Shown here piece by piece: positions 43,125 through 52,539 of a DNA stretch of 64,000 nucleotides. Numbering within the stretch: the first letter of the stretch is position 1; each line of letters starts with the position of its first letter. The stretch is from positions 1,481,001 through 1,545,000 of the forward strand of contig JAUCEF010000013.1 in NCBI GenBank assembly GCA_033558025.1, written 5' to 3'. The position numbers and the translations under genes are program-made. Under the pieces are notes generated by a model. It ran no database searches. It was not told the DNA's origin and saw only the letters and a program-made list of their open reading frames with translations. Origin of the DNA: Phytophthora sp. 'mugwort' (taxonomy: Eukaryota > Oomycota > Peronosporomycetes > Peronosporales > Peronosporaceae).

Positions 43125-45363
43125 CGTGGAGGTCGATGCGGCCTCGGTCGTGGTGGTGCACGTGCAGCCGTTTCCGTCGGGGTGATGTGGTGGAGCGAGA
43201 AGCTCCCCACCTTCGCCAACTCAGCCTTGACCAAGTTGCGCAGCTTCCGCAGGCGGGTGCTGTGCGCAGCAAAGATGCCACGCACCTGCTGGATGACCAG
43301 CCTGCTGTCGCCTTCGATGCGCAGACGCTGGACACCATGATCGGCAGCGGCCCGAGTGCCGAGCAGCAGCGCCGTGTACTCGGCAGTGTTGTTGGTCTCG
43401 CTGCTGCTCCGCATGTAGTAGGAGCAAGTCCACACCACGGGGCCGCTGGGTTTGAACAGCGCTGCACCGGCGCCGCCTTGGCCTGGGTTGGCTCGGCAGG
43501 CGCCGTCGAAGCGCAGTAGCCATTCGCCGCTGTCGTCGTCCTGGCGAGGGCTTGTCGCTGCGTCGTCCATGGCCGTGTCCTTGCCGGCCGCCCCCTCCTC
43601 GATTGCCGCCCCCATCGCCTCGTCCGGTGGCTCGCTCTCCTTGGTCTCCTCGTCGGGCCACGGGTCAGGAGATGGGGGCAGCAGGCGGTCGGCGATTCGC
43701 GACACCACTATGCTGCGTGGGAGCGGTGGCCCCCAACGTGGCGCAGGTGATGCCGCGATCCTCGTCGCGGTGCGCGAGGCGACCGTCGCTCTGTGCAGTG
43801 GAGGTCCCCAGCGCAGCGCTGGCACGGTGCCAAGTCGATCAGCGACTCTGGAGGCCACCAGCATGCGAGGCAGTGGCGGCCCCCATCTATCCGGGCGAGG
43901 CGTCGTGGCTGCTTCCTGCGCTTCACCGTCGGGGGAGCTCGCTAGCAGGGGGGACGCTGCGAGCTCCGTGGAGTGTTGGTGGGGCAGGTCGGGCGTCGCC
44001 TTGGCCGCCGTAGCGGTGGCTTTGGCTGCACCAGCAGTGTGGCTTGATGTTCCTGCTGCTGATGCAGCCGCTGCCAAAGTTGCGCTCGTGAGGCTGGCGC
44101 ACGCTTGCGCGTGTCTTGCTGCTGCCAGCCTCGAGGCGAATGGGGCGCCACACGCGCAGCCCGCCGCGAACTGGTCACGGAAGGCCAGGCGGCGGTGCCG
44201 AGAAGCACGATGTCGTTGGAGCAACGCGAAGCTGGCGGCCGTGTACGTGCACAGCGTGCACACGAAGCGCTGTGCATTGTGCACGTACACGGAGAGGACG
44301 GAGGCCGGGTGAGCGCTGGCCGCGGATAGCCTGAGCGCTTGGTGGTGGTCCTCGGCCTCCGCCTCCTCTTCAAGCAACAGCTCGGCCAGCTCGCGCGGGT
44401 CTTCGTCGTCGGCGTCACCGCTGTTAAGGCGGCGGCGCATGCTGCCGATGCGCAGCTCCGGCGGCGGCGACAGCGGCTGCAGAGCAAGGCCGGCCACCGC
44501 GCATCTTGGTCCACGTCCATGGGAGCGGCGGCGGCAGCGCCGAGGCTAGCTGCTACTGCGTTGCCGGCGTCGCTCCCGTACTTGGTCCTTGAGCAGTCCT
44601 CGCTGCCGATCGCGTCGACGTTCGTGGGCACCGCGCACGCGCGAGCCGTAAATGCTTGAACTGGAGGCGGCTCGGCGCGCACGTGGCGCTCCACGGCAGC
44701 GCGGTCAGCAGGAGGTGCTGCATCGTCAGCTGCGGTTGCGGCTACTTGGGGGGAAGCAGCAGCCGCAGCTGGGGATGGGGGAGGGCTTGCCGGAGTGCTG
44801 GGCACGACCTGGCCGGGCAGCACGCAAGCCGCCCTGCCGGGTCGGGAACCAGCGCTCGCGAGGGGTTGTGGGCCTTGGGCAGCGGCGGCGTGGCCATCCA
44901 GCGCGTCCTCGCCGTCGCTGGAGATGTCGCTGGGGTCGGGGGAGCCGCCCAGAGCACGCGCCGTGGCGGCTGCAAGTGCCTGTCCCCGCGCTATCCGGTC
45001 GGGCAGCCTGCCTGCCGCCCTGCCGGGTGGGGACAGCAAAGCGCGGGGGGTCCTGGGCGGCGGAGAGGCGAAGATGGGCTGGGAGGCGGCGGCAGCGTCG
45101 GCTCGGGGCTCGTGGAGGCCGGCGGCAGCCTCCGGCGTGGACTTGCGGGCGACGAAGAGTGCTTGCCCCGGCACGACCCGATCGGGCAGCCTGCCAGTCG
45201 CCCTGCCGGGTCGTGCCACATCGCAGGGGAGAAACGAGGGGGGCCTGGCAGGCGGACGAGCGAAAGGAGCGTCTTGGCTCTCCGTAGGACCCGGGCCAGG
45301 GTCCAACGGAGGTCTTGGGGCTCCAGGAGAGCCGGCGGCAGCGCCGCCATCGTGGACGTCCAT
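43121..45363 (-). pseudogene. ORF1 of copy B: Pro/Ala-rich N-terminus, two zinc fingers, RWGPP repeats, RNase H
   Basis: Starts MDVHDGGAAAGSPG at 45363. Frames change near 44500, so at least one frameshift is present; joined length would be about 747 codons. In the 3' frame, counted from 44497, a C2H2 finger has C80, C83, H96, H101 and a second knuckle has C114, C116, H129, C133. RWGPP then occurs three times at residues 204, 230 and 254, each followed by V(A/V)SR.A.R-like text. RNase H begins at LRFDGACRANPGQGGAGAAL (Asp331), with Glu373 in NNTAEYTALLL and Asp397 in IEGDSRL. The last conserved Asp is not seen. RNase H removes RNA from RNA-DNA hybrids; the fingers probably bind nucleic acid. 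The stop overlaps the ORF2 start as ATGA (43121-43124). Confidence 0.75.
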
Positions 45364-45570
45364 GGTGGCGGGCGAGGCGAGCGGCGAGAACCCCTACGAG
45401 GCCTGAGCGGCCAGGGATTCTCCCATAGTGGGGGCAAGTGCTTGGGGCCCAGGCCCATCCATGGGACGGCCCGGGGGCTCGAAGCTAGTCGCCGCCGGTG
45501 CCGAGCAGTGGCACCGCGCGTGGAGGGTCCGGCGGCTCGATTTCCGGCTCAGGCGAGCCCAAAACGGGGG

Positions 45571-46039
45571 GCGGTAATGTGTAATCGAACCCCTAGCTCG
45601 CCAGAGCCGGGACTGGTGTACCCATCAGTCAGCCGCTCCGAACAGTCGCCGGATGACGCGCTGTAGAAAGACGCGTCACTGACGAGGCTGGAGGGACTGG
45701 CCGTGGAGCACTCGCTGTCCGTAGACGGGGTGCGCTCCCTGATTGGCCAAAACAGACGCATCTGTGATTGGCCAAGGGGGACAAAAGGCAACCGATGGAC
45801 AGCCGAGGAGAAGTGTAAAAAAGAAGCAAGCGTTGTAGTTGGCCTCGCGGGGGAAAGGTGAACGCCCCCGGAGACCGCCCCGACGTCGCCCAGCAAGCCG
45901 GCCGACGACGGGAGTTCCAAAAATGAGAGTGAAAAAGTTCGCTGACAAACAGCGAAAATCAGTCTTCACACTGATTAGAACAGAATATGTGTTCGTATTT
46001 ACCAGTTAGTAACCTCTCCGTAACTAAAAATGTAAGCTA
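45571..46039. other. junction between 3' end of copy A and 5' end of copy B
   Basis: About 470 bp of untranslated sequence. It should contain the 3' UTR end of copy A and the 5' leader of copy B, or a short stretch of host DNA. Contains GATTGGCCAA twice (about 45740 and 45767). No poly(A) tract is evident. Confidence 0.4.
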
Positions 46040-49000
46040 AACTATGCATGTCACTAAAGGGAGGGTGCTTGTATCTTCCTGGGTTCTTGAAGGGCGGTTC
46101 CCTACCTGGGTAGTGCCCTGTCGGTCGATGACCAGCTTATCGCCGTGCCTCTGCCTGCGATGTGCGCCGCGGGGTCCCCCCAGACCCGCGCGACGCTCGC
46201 GAGGAATGTCCGCTTGCTTGGCGCTCGCGGTGACGTCGGCAGTGCCAGCCCCAGATGCGGTGGCTGGCACGAATGCAATGGCTCGACAGCTGGATGTCCA
46301 GCTGCCGAGACTCGCGCTTGTGGAGCTGCAGGTGCTCCGTGTAGGTCTTGAAGTTGCTGGGCTGCACCGAGCCCAGCGACCCGTACACGATGGCGGCGGT
46401 CTTAACCTGCCACCCCTTGAGCCGCAATTCGGCCACGATCGGTTTGTACTTGAGTGTCTTGTAGTCGTGGCTGAACTGCAGCGAGGAGTGGCGGGCCCCG
46501 GCCGCCTGGTCTTCAAACGTGACCGCCAAGTCGGCGATCACCATCGTCTTGGCGGTCACGTTGCGCAGCACGATGTCCGGTCGCAGAGCTGCGCCTGTGT
46601 ACTCGGGCACCGTCTGGTTCAGGCGCAGCTCCGTGGTCGACTTGGCGCGGTCCAGTGCGCCGCGGATCTTGGACCCGATCTGCTCCAAGGCGTCGTCGTG
46701 ACGCTGCCTGATGGCGTCCATGTTGGACGCGCAGTGGTTAAGAACATGGGGCAGCGTCTCCGCCGAGGAGCAGGCCGGATCGCGGCAGTGGTGGTTGGCC
46801 CGAAGGCGCCTGCGCTTGAGCACCAAGTTGGTGTCGACTTGGTTGAGGCGGGCCTGGATGCCGAACCTGTGCTCCGCATCCGACAGGCCCGCCCCCGTCG
46901 CCACGAACTTCGCGCCGAGGCCGCTGTGGACACGCACTGTCTTGCCTTGGTCCACCATCCCCTTCCACCGGGTCTGGTAGCGGATCTTCATGTGCAACTT
47001 CACGTGCCGCAACACCGACTTGTGGTCGAGCCACTTGGTGTGGTGCGGCACGCGAAGGCCGAGCGTGTCCTGGCCGTCCGCGTCGTCGCGGTCCTCGAGG
47101 CGCAGGTTGTTGTTCAGCAGGCTGCGCTGGACATCCACCCACAGCGAGCCGATGTCACCGTTGCGGCGGAGCACCTCTGCGTGGGGCGAGGCGACGAGCT
47201 CGGAGTTCAAGAACAGGCGAGCGAGCTCGTCGTCACGCCCACGCCAGTGCTCCTCGTGTAGGCGATAACGCTTGCGCGCTACCTGCCCCACCTGCGCCTT
47301 TGCCACTGCGATGATCGCCGGGTCCTTGGAGTGCAGCATCTGCCACGCATGAGCCACCTGCAGCGCTTGGTGCATCTCCACCAGCGACTGCAGGCCCAGC
47401 CCGCCACCTGATGTCGGCGTGTTGAAAAACTCGGTGGTGGCGGACTGGGGTAGACGCAGCAGATGCCGCAACCCACGGACCACGGCGCGGTCGAAGCCTT
47501 GTAGCTGGGACTGGAGCGGTCGCAGGTGGCGAAGCGCATACTCCACCTTGGGGTACACGTACGTCTTGAGAGCCTTCACCACCTGCCACGCCGCCAGTCC
47601 CGACTGCATCAGCGCCACCGCCTCCCGCTTGATCTGCTGGATCTTGGGCTCAAGCTGGAGGCGGTGCCGCACGTGGTCGAAGCCATCGCCCACCCCCAGG
47701 TACCGATAGCTGTCTTGGAGGCTGAGGGTGGCGATGATGTCGCCGTGGAGCTCCAGGCGCACGGTGTCGTCTCGGGTCGGGTTGCTGCGCGCGTTGGTTG
47801 TCACCGTCAGGCTGGCACATTTGGCTGGGTTCGCGCGCAGCCCGGTCCACTTGAGGAAGCGAGCGACAACGCCGTGGCACTTCCGAATGCCGGTGTCGCT
47901 GTCGCTGAAGACCTTCAGGTCGTCGGCGTATGCCGTGGCGCAAGGTCGTACACCCTCGGCTAATGGCACGCCGACGTCCTCGAGCTGCTCCAGGCGGCGT
48001 AGGAGCGGCACGAGTGCTGCAATAAACAGAAGGGGGCTGAGTGGGCAGCCTTGGTAGACCCCCACCTCCTGGCGCACCGGGTCCGTCGCTCCTCCAGCGG
48101 CGTTCATCACCACGAAGGCCGAGTCTTGGTAAATGTCTTGGCAGCGCGAAGTGAAGCCAGTGTTGACACCGAGGTCGCGGAGCACCCGCCACATCAAGTC
48201 CTGTGGCAGCGACCCGAAGGCGTTCCGAAGGTCGTACCACACTTGGTACAGCCTTCGGTGGCGGCGGCGGGTCTGGTCCAGGAGCGTGGTTGCCACGAAG
48301 TTGTGTTCGTGGCAACCATTGAAGGCCCTGAACCCCTTCTGCGAGATCGGCAGCAGGTTGTTCCTCTCTAGCCAGCGCGACAGCCGACGCGCCAACAGCC
48401 CGCTGTACAGCTTGTAGATAGTGGGCTGAAGGCAGATCGGCCTCCAGTTGGCCGGCTGCATCGGGTCGCCCTTCTTGTGGATGAGACGTACGATGCCCAC
48501 CTTCCACAAGGCGGGCACGCGCCGATGCAGCCAGCAAAACTGGTAGGCGGCGTGAAGGAGGGGCACAAGTTGGGCAGCGAAGCGACGGTAGACGTCGTAG
48601 CCGATACCGTCATAGCCAGGGCTGGATGTAACCGCCGCGCGCGTGAGCTGATCTTCCACTTCGTCCAGCGTGATCTCCTCCTCGAACGCGGTCGCCTCTG
48701 CTGTCGCCGCTTCAGAATTGGCCAGGGCATCCCGAAATTCCTCACCGCCATCACCATCATAGTTGAAGTTGGTCCGTGGCGTGTTGGTGCCAGAGAAGTA
48801 GCGGTGGAGTTCCTCGCGGTCGATCGGGCAGGACTCGGGGTGCTCCTCCATCGCCGCTTCCGCCGACGCTCGCTTCATGATCTTTTCCACACACTTGGCC
48901 TCGTCCTTGGCGAATTCCTGGCGGAGCCGCTGCAGAGCCAGCGCTGAGCGGATGCGGCCCACTCGGCGGCGAGCGTTGCGGACGGCCTTCTGGTCATCGG

Positions 49001-49556
49001 GTGTCGCGCGTTGCACCGCCTCCATGTTGTCGAGGGCCTCGTCGAGGCGGTGCTCGCGCTGTTCCCGTGTGACTCGTGGTGGTCGCCGACGCCTCCATCG
49101 ACGCTGTTGATCTTGTTGTGGTCGGGCCGGCTGCTGGTTCGGTGGTCCAGCTGTGTGGGTTGGATCCGGTCGAGGTGGCGATGACTGCGTCGCAAAACGC
49201 TGCAGCAGCTCGCGGATGCGGTCGGGGATGGCGGCGATGTATCCTTCTCCCGTCGCCCAACTATCCGCATCCGTGATCCGGCTAGCCATGCTCGTGGCGA
49301 AGGTCTCCAGAGCCGCTGCTGCCGCGTCATGCTCATCGTCCGTCAGCTGCCGCAGTCGAAGTCGAGGTTGCCGCGTGGGGGCCGAGTTGGAGCCAATAGG
49401 CAGAGTGGGGAACACCTCGCCCCCATCACGCGCAGCAATTTCGGCTTCGACGTCCATGTCAGCGGCTTCTGCATTGACGGTGGCGTGGGCATCGGGAAGT
49501 CGTCTAGCCACTGGAGGTTCTGGGTTCGGCGTGGGCGCTGTCGTCGTGGTAGAGAT
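46040..49556 (-). mobile_element. non-LTR retrotransposon copy A (RLE class), 5'-truncated, ORF2 open
   Basis: Minus strand. Everything upstream of the N-terminal ORF2 linker is missing: at about 49556 the element joins a pogo-type transposase fragment. ORF2 is intact to its stop at 46137, followed by a 3' UTR of roughly 100 bp. The lack of ORF1 marks a 5'-truncated insertion, the usual outcome of target-primed reverse transcription. Confidence 0.8.
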
Positions 49557-49598
49557 ACCTACTACTATTCCAGTGTGCTTAAAGCAGTTAAAGAACAA
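46137..49598 (-). CDS. ORF2 of copy A: reverse transcriptase with CCHC knuckle and restriction-like endonuclease
   Basis: Open for 1153 codons. The first ~14 residues (MFFNCFKHTG..) come from the flanking transposon. RT motifs are complete: GIVRLIHKKGDPMQPANWRP, SQKGFRAFNGC, QVWYDLRNAFGS, GVYQGCPLSPLLF, and YADD at residues 557-560. A thumb/linker of about 300 residues follows. The CCHC knuckle is C938-x4-C943-x7-H951-x4-C956. The endonuclease has RPD at 1006-1008, Asp1023 in VIADLAVTFE, and KYKPIVAELRLKGW, the PD-(D/E)XK pattern of R2/NeSL-type elements. Such enzymes nick target DNA and prime cDNA synthesis there. Intact motifs suggest a fairly recent insertion, but 5' truncation means it cannot act as a full element. 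Confidence 0.88.
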   Translation of the reverse strand: MFFNCFKHTGIVVGISTTTTAPTPNPEPPVARRLPDAHATVNAEAADMDVEAEIAARDGGEVFPTLPIGSNSAPTRQPRLRLRQLTDDEHDAAAAALETFATSMASRITDADSWATGEGYIAAIPDRIRELLQRFATQSSPPRPDPTHTAGPPNQQPARPQQDQQRRWRRRRPPRVTREQREHRLDEALDNMEAVQRATPDDQKAVRNARRRVGRIRSALALQRLRQEFAKDEAKCVEKIMKRASAEAAMEEHPESCPIDREELHRYFSGTNTPRTNFNYDGDGGEEFRDALANSEAATAEATAFEEEITLDEVEDQLTRAAVTSSPGYDGIGYDVYRRFAAQLVPLLHAAYQFCWLHRRVPALWKVGIVRLIHKKGDPMQPANWRPICLQPTIYKLYSGLLARRLSRWLERNNLLPISQKGFRAFNGCHEHNFVATTLLDQTRRRHRRLYQVWYDLRNAFGSLPQDLMWRVLRDLGVNTGFTSRCQDIYQDSAFVVMNAAGGATDPVRQEVGVYQGCPLSPLLFIAALVPLLRRLEQLEDVGVPLAEGVRPCATAYADDLKVFSDSDTGIRKCHGVVARFLKWTGLRANPAKCASLTVTTNARSNPTRDDTVRLELHGDIIATLSLQDSYRYLGVGDGFDHVRHRLQLEPKIQQIKREAVALMQSGLAAWQVVKALKTYVYPKVEYALRHLRPLQSQLQGFDRAVVRGLRHLLRLPQSATTEFFNTPTSGGGLGLQSLVEMHQALQVAHAWQMLHSKDPAIIAVAKAQVGQVARKRYRLHEEHWRGRDDELARLFLNSELVASPHAEVLRRNGDIGSLWVDVQRSLLNNNLRLEDRDDADGQDTLGLRVPHHTKWLDHKSVLRHVKLHMKIRYQTRWKGMVDQGKTVRVHSGLGAKFVATGAGLSDAEHRFGIQARLNQVDTNLVLKRRRLRANHHCRDPACSSAETLPHVLNHCASNMDAIRQRHDDALEQIGSKIRGALDRAKSTTELRLNQTVPEYTGAALRPDIVLRNVTAKTMVIADLAVTFEDQAAGARHSSLQFSHDYKTLKYKPIVAELRLKGWQVKTAAIVYGSLGSVQPSNFKTYTEHLQLHKRESRQLDIQLSSHCIRASHRIWGWHCRRHRERQASGHSSRASRGSGGTPRRTSQAEARR

Positions 49599-49790
49599 TC
49601 TCTCCGTTGATGTCCTTCCAGCACGCTTTAACCCATCTCATAGCACGTAGCTGATCTACCGCGTAAATGTTACGACCTTGCTTTGATTCTTCAAGATCCA
49701 ACGCATGCTGTAGTTGTCGGTGGCGATAACGTCGTTTCAACGCCGCATAATACCAGCTAAGGGGCTGTTCGCCGGCAACTGGATCTGGAG
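49556..49790 (-). pseudogene. C-terminal fragment of a pogo/Tigger-type DDE transposase
   Basis: Minus strand. Reads QPLSWYYAALKRRYRHRQLQ, HALDLEESKQGRNIYAVDQL, AMRWVKACWKDING and, after a frame change, NCFKHTGI. This matches the end of the DDE_1 transposase, where QPLDAGIIA.FKRRYR is followed by the W..NCF..TGI block. The element was cut by the insertion of copy A at its 3' side and lacks its N-terminal part here; the matching N-terminal part may be at 52540-53513. Confidence 0.7.
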
Positions 49791-50279
49791 ATGGATAAGG
49801 TTTCCATGATTCTGATTGGTTGTTCTAGTGGTCTTTACAACTTTACAACGAAATACAAATTTCCAAATTCGTCTCCACCATCAGACGGTGGAGACGGAAA
49901 CGAACACCTAGAGATCCGCTTTACAAAACGGAGGATGCTGTTGTCGCAGTCGTGGCGCTGGCTGCTCAAGCCACAGCACTAGCAGCTATACATGTCCAAG
50001 ATGACGATGACGACAGGATTCGCACTGTCACGACGTTGCGCTTTGACATCATGCTGCAAATCGGCCGCGTACTCTGTCTGGTTGTAGACCAATCTTCGCT
50101 GCACAAGGAGCACCTTTCTCAGCCTGGCAAGTTTCCTTCGTGACCACGGGATAGGCTTCGCACGCTCAATGGTCAAGCGGCACTCGTACGAGAAGAAACC
50201 AGCTGCTGCCATCTATTGTTTTGGTTCTTTGGTGGGGGGGGGGGGGGGGGGTATCGAGAAGTAGGGGCAGCTGTGGGTA
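49791..50279. other. transposon-derived spacer with an 18-G run
   Basis: No domain recognised. Contains a homopolymer of 18 G at 50234-50251 just upstream of the Harbinger relic. Confidence 0.4.
50234..50251 (+). repeat. poly(G) run, 18 nt
   Basis: Uninterrupted G tract, preceded by GGT. Possible G-quadruplex or assembly-prone site. Confidence 0.85.
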
Positions 50280-51055
50280 TGATGAGCCAAGGGTATTTGA
50301 TGGAGATCGTCACAGAAGTTGTCCGCGTTTTGGTCAAGGTATCAAGCGGCATTATTGCTTTCCCGTCTAAAGTGCAGGAATGACGTCGAATTGAGCGCGG
50401 GTTTACATCCCGCCGCAACTACCCTGCGGTGGTTGGCGCTATTAACGGACCTCTGCTGCGCATTTAACGGCCTCACGACTTTGAGGGCTTCTATTGCCGG
50501 AGAAGCTATCCGGCACTTAATCTTCAAGCGATCGTAACCTCTGACAAGCGCTTCCTCAACATCGAACTGCGTCCAGGATCGTGGTCAGACCGCAAAGCGT
50601 GGAAGTATAGCGATAAAGGTCGACATGTGCATGAAGTTATTCCTCCCGGAACGCAATTCATCGGAGATGCGGGGTATGCGTTGTCGCCTGCGTTGATTGT
50701 GCCGTATATGGAGCGAGAGGAGGGAGGGACGCTATCGCCGATGCAAAGGCGGTTTAATTTTCTGCATTCGAGCACCAGGTAAGCAGCAGAGTCAATGTTT
50801 GGGCTGTGGAAGGGTCGATTTCGCATGTTGCAAGGTGTTCTTGACGAAGATTCTATCACGCGAACGAGTGACGTAGTGACTGCTACGGGGGTGTTGCACA
50901 ATTTCTTTGAAGGAGTTCATGACACTGCAGAAATCACCCCTTTCGTTGAAAACGACGAACCCCCTGAAAATGATGAGCTGGTGAGTTCCTCACTGCTCCG
51001 CCAAATCGTACTGCAAAATAGGAATGGAATGGCACGTAATATTTGTCGCTGGTGA
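50280..51055 (+). pseudogene. PIF/Harbinger-type transposase, with nonsense codon and lost catalytic Asp
   Basis: Plus strand with frame changes. Recognisable in order: SSGIIAFPSKVQE, YPAVVGAINGPLLRI (family GAIDG; here Asp is Asn near 50443), FYCRRSYPALNLQAIVTSDK, RPGSWSD, FIGDAGYALSPALIVPY with the second Asp, RFNFLHSSTR, a TAA at 50780-50782, then AAESMFGLWKGRFRMLQGVL with the Glu. The order and spacing follow the DDE nuclease of Harbinger elements. Three kinds of damage (Asp to Asn, stop codon, frameshifts) show that it is dead. Confidence 0.8.
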
Positions 51056-51154
51056 GTTTGTGATTCCTACGACATAAATACAAACCTACGCACTTGCATT
51101 GTTGCTACCAGTGTTCTGGATGAGTTGGTGGACAAGTTGGCTGAGAATCACTGT

Positions 51155-51470
51155 CTATGTGTTCACGCTCTGTGTGAGATCGTGTAATGACTTCAACACC
51201 TCGTGTGTAGAGCAGGCCGTCGCTTCGTGAGAATTGATTGGGTGTGGTACCGTAGCAGCCTTGAAGGCCACCGCAATTTCATGCATGCTGGAACTAATTG
51301 GTCTCATTCCCTCGCCCACCTCACTCAACTTTCGTTTTCTCTTACCGTCACTGGTACGGCGCCACACATCAGAACGTAGCTCTTCGGAAATTTCTTGCTC
51401 ATGGTCATCGCTATCTTCGTCCTTTCCGCGTCCGCTTCATGAGCTACTTCAGGATGTGGCTAATGCATGC
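51155..51470 (-). pseudogene. possible Myb/SANT-like partner of the Harbinger element
   Basis: Minus strand frame with EEISEELRSDVWRRTSDGKR, KRKLSEVGEGM, then AFKAATVPHPI. The basic stretch and the acidic run before it resemble the C-terminal side of Harbinger-associated Myb-like proteins, and it is convergent to the transposase, the usual layout. The DNA-binding helices themselves are not visible in a single frame. Low confidence. Confidence 0.35.
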
Positions 51471-52539
51471 GTGTTTCGTCGCTTGAATATAGCGGTGCCT
51501 CGTCCATCCCTGTCAAACCACCCCAGACACCGCACATCGTCTCGTAACAAAGCGGCGGGTCCAGTGGCTTCTCAGTTGCGTTGCCCGTATCGCGTTGGCT
51601 GGTACGGTATGTTGTATAAAGCCTGTGCAAATGCTTTAGCTAAATTGCAAAACAACGAAGGTCAGCAAAACTACAACAGAAGTAACACGCATCGGTCAAT
51701 TGTCAACAACACAAGCCACCTTCGATTTGCAATGGATGGGTTCACCAGTAAGCGCCCTTCGCGTGACGTTTCAGCTGCAACCATCTCCTACGCATCGGCC
51801 AGTTGCTGCGAGCTCCTTGTCCCTTTGAAGCGATCGCTCAAAGTAACGAAGCGGGTCACTAGTAATGCGTTCGTAGCCCGTACCGTCCAGGCAAAGCTCT
51901 CCGACTTCTGTGCAGCAGCTTTGACTGATCGACCGCGCCGTTTAGGCCTGCTGGAGGCGCATCCTTGGACTGCTCAGGGTCACACTGGGCGATTTGCGAC
52001 GCCGTCGCCAATGTGGCTGGGGCAATGTCGACCTCGGTGCCGAGATCCCCCTCGTTGAAGTCAGACGTTTCAAAAGAGAGACAACTAGCCTCGTTGACTA
52101 CGTCAGGTTGAAGATCATCGAAACACTGTCGCGAAACGCGCTTGGTACGGTTACGAGGGCAGCACTTTCAGTATCCACAAGCCATAAGACGCCTATGTCG
52201 AACACCCAACCATAGAGCAAGCGCATATTAGCGTCTTGAGGTCAACCTCATATACCAGCAGAAACCCTGCTGGAGTACACATACCTGCTGGGTCTGCATT
52301 CCTCGTTGATGAGTGCTCGCGGACAGACCCACTTGGCTTGGAGGCCCCAGCTCTCGTCAGGTAGCGCGGCATCAGTCGTGGGCCCTTGGCAACTGAAGGG
52401 AGAAGACGAACTGAAAAATTGCAGACGTGTGACACACCGTAATCGATTCTGATTGGCTTCAATGGACGGCTGTTTCCACCTGGAGCTGGAGCGGACGCGA
52501 ACGCAACTGGAGACAAACTCCACTCAATTGTCCAGGTCC
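51471..52539. other. degenerate transposon sequence, not assigned
   Basis: A 274-codon plus-strand frame spans 51234-52058 but shows no domain and overlaps the minus-strand Myb-like piece. No clear homology seen. Confidence 0.35.

Larger units (their letters stand above)
40360..45570 (-). mobile_element. non-LTR retrotransposon copy B (RLE class, two ORFs), 3'-truncated
   Basis: Minus strand, about 5.2 kb, much richer in GC than the housekeeping genes. 5' leader above 45363, ORF1 (43121-45363), ORF2 (from 43124 down to about 40370). ORF2 breaks off after the HVKLHMKNKH block, before the CCHC and endonuclease domains, where it meets the inverted piece of copy D. Sequence similarity to copy A is clear but distant, so they are different subfamilies. 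Confidence 0.8.

Noticed and set aside
44656..45666. 336-codon plus-strand frame over copy B
   Set aside because: Shadow of the very GC-rich ORF1 on the minus strand, where zinc-finger and RNase H motifs are found.
51234..52058. 274-codon plus-strand frame
   Set aside because: Low-complexity Ser/Arg/Ala composition, no domain, inside transposon debris.
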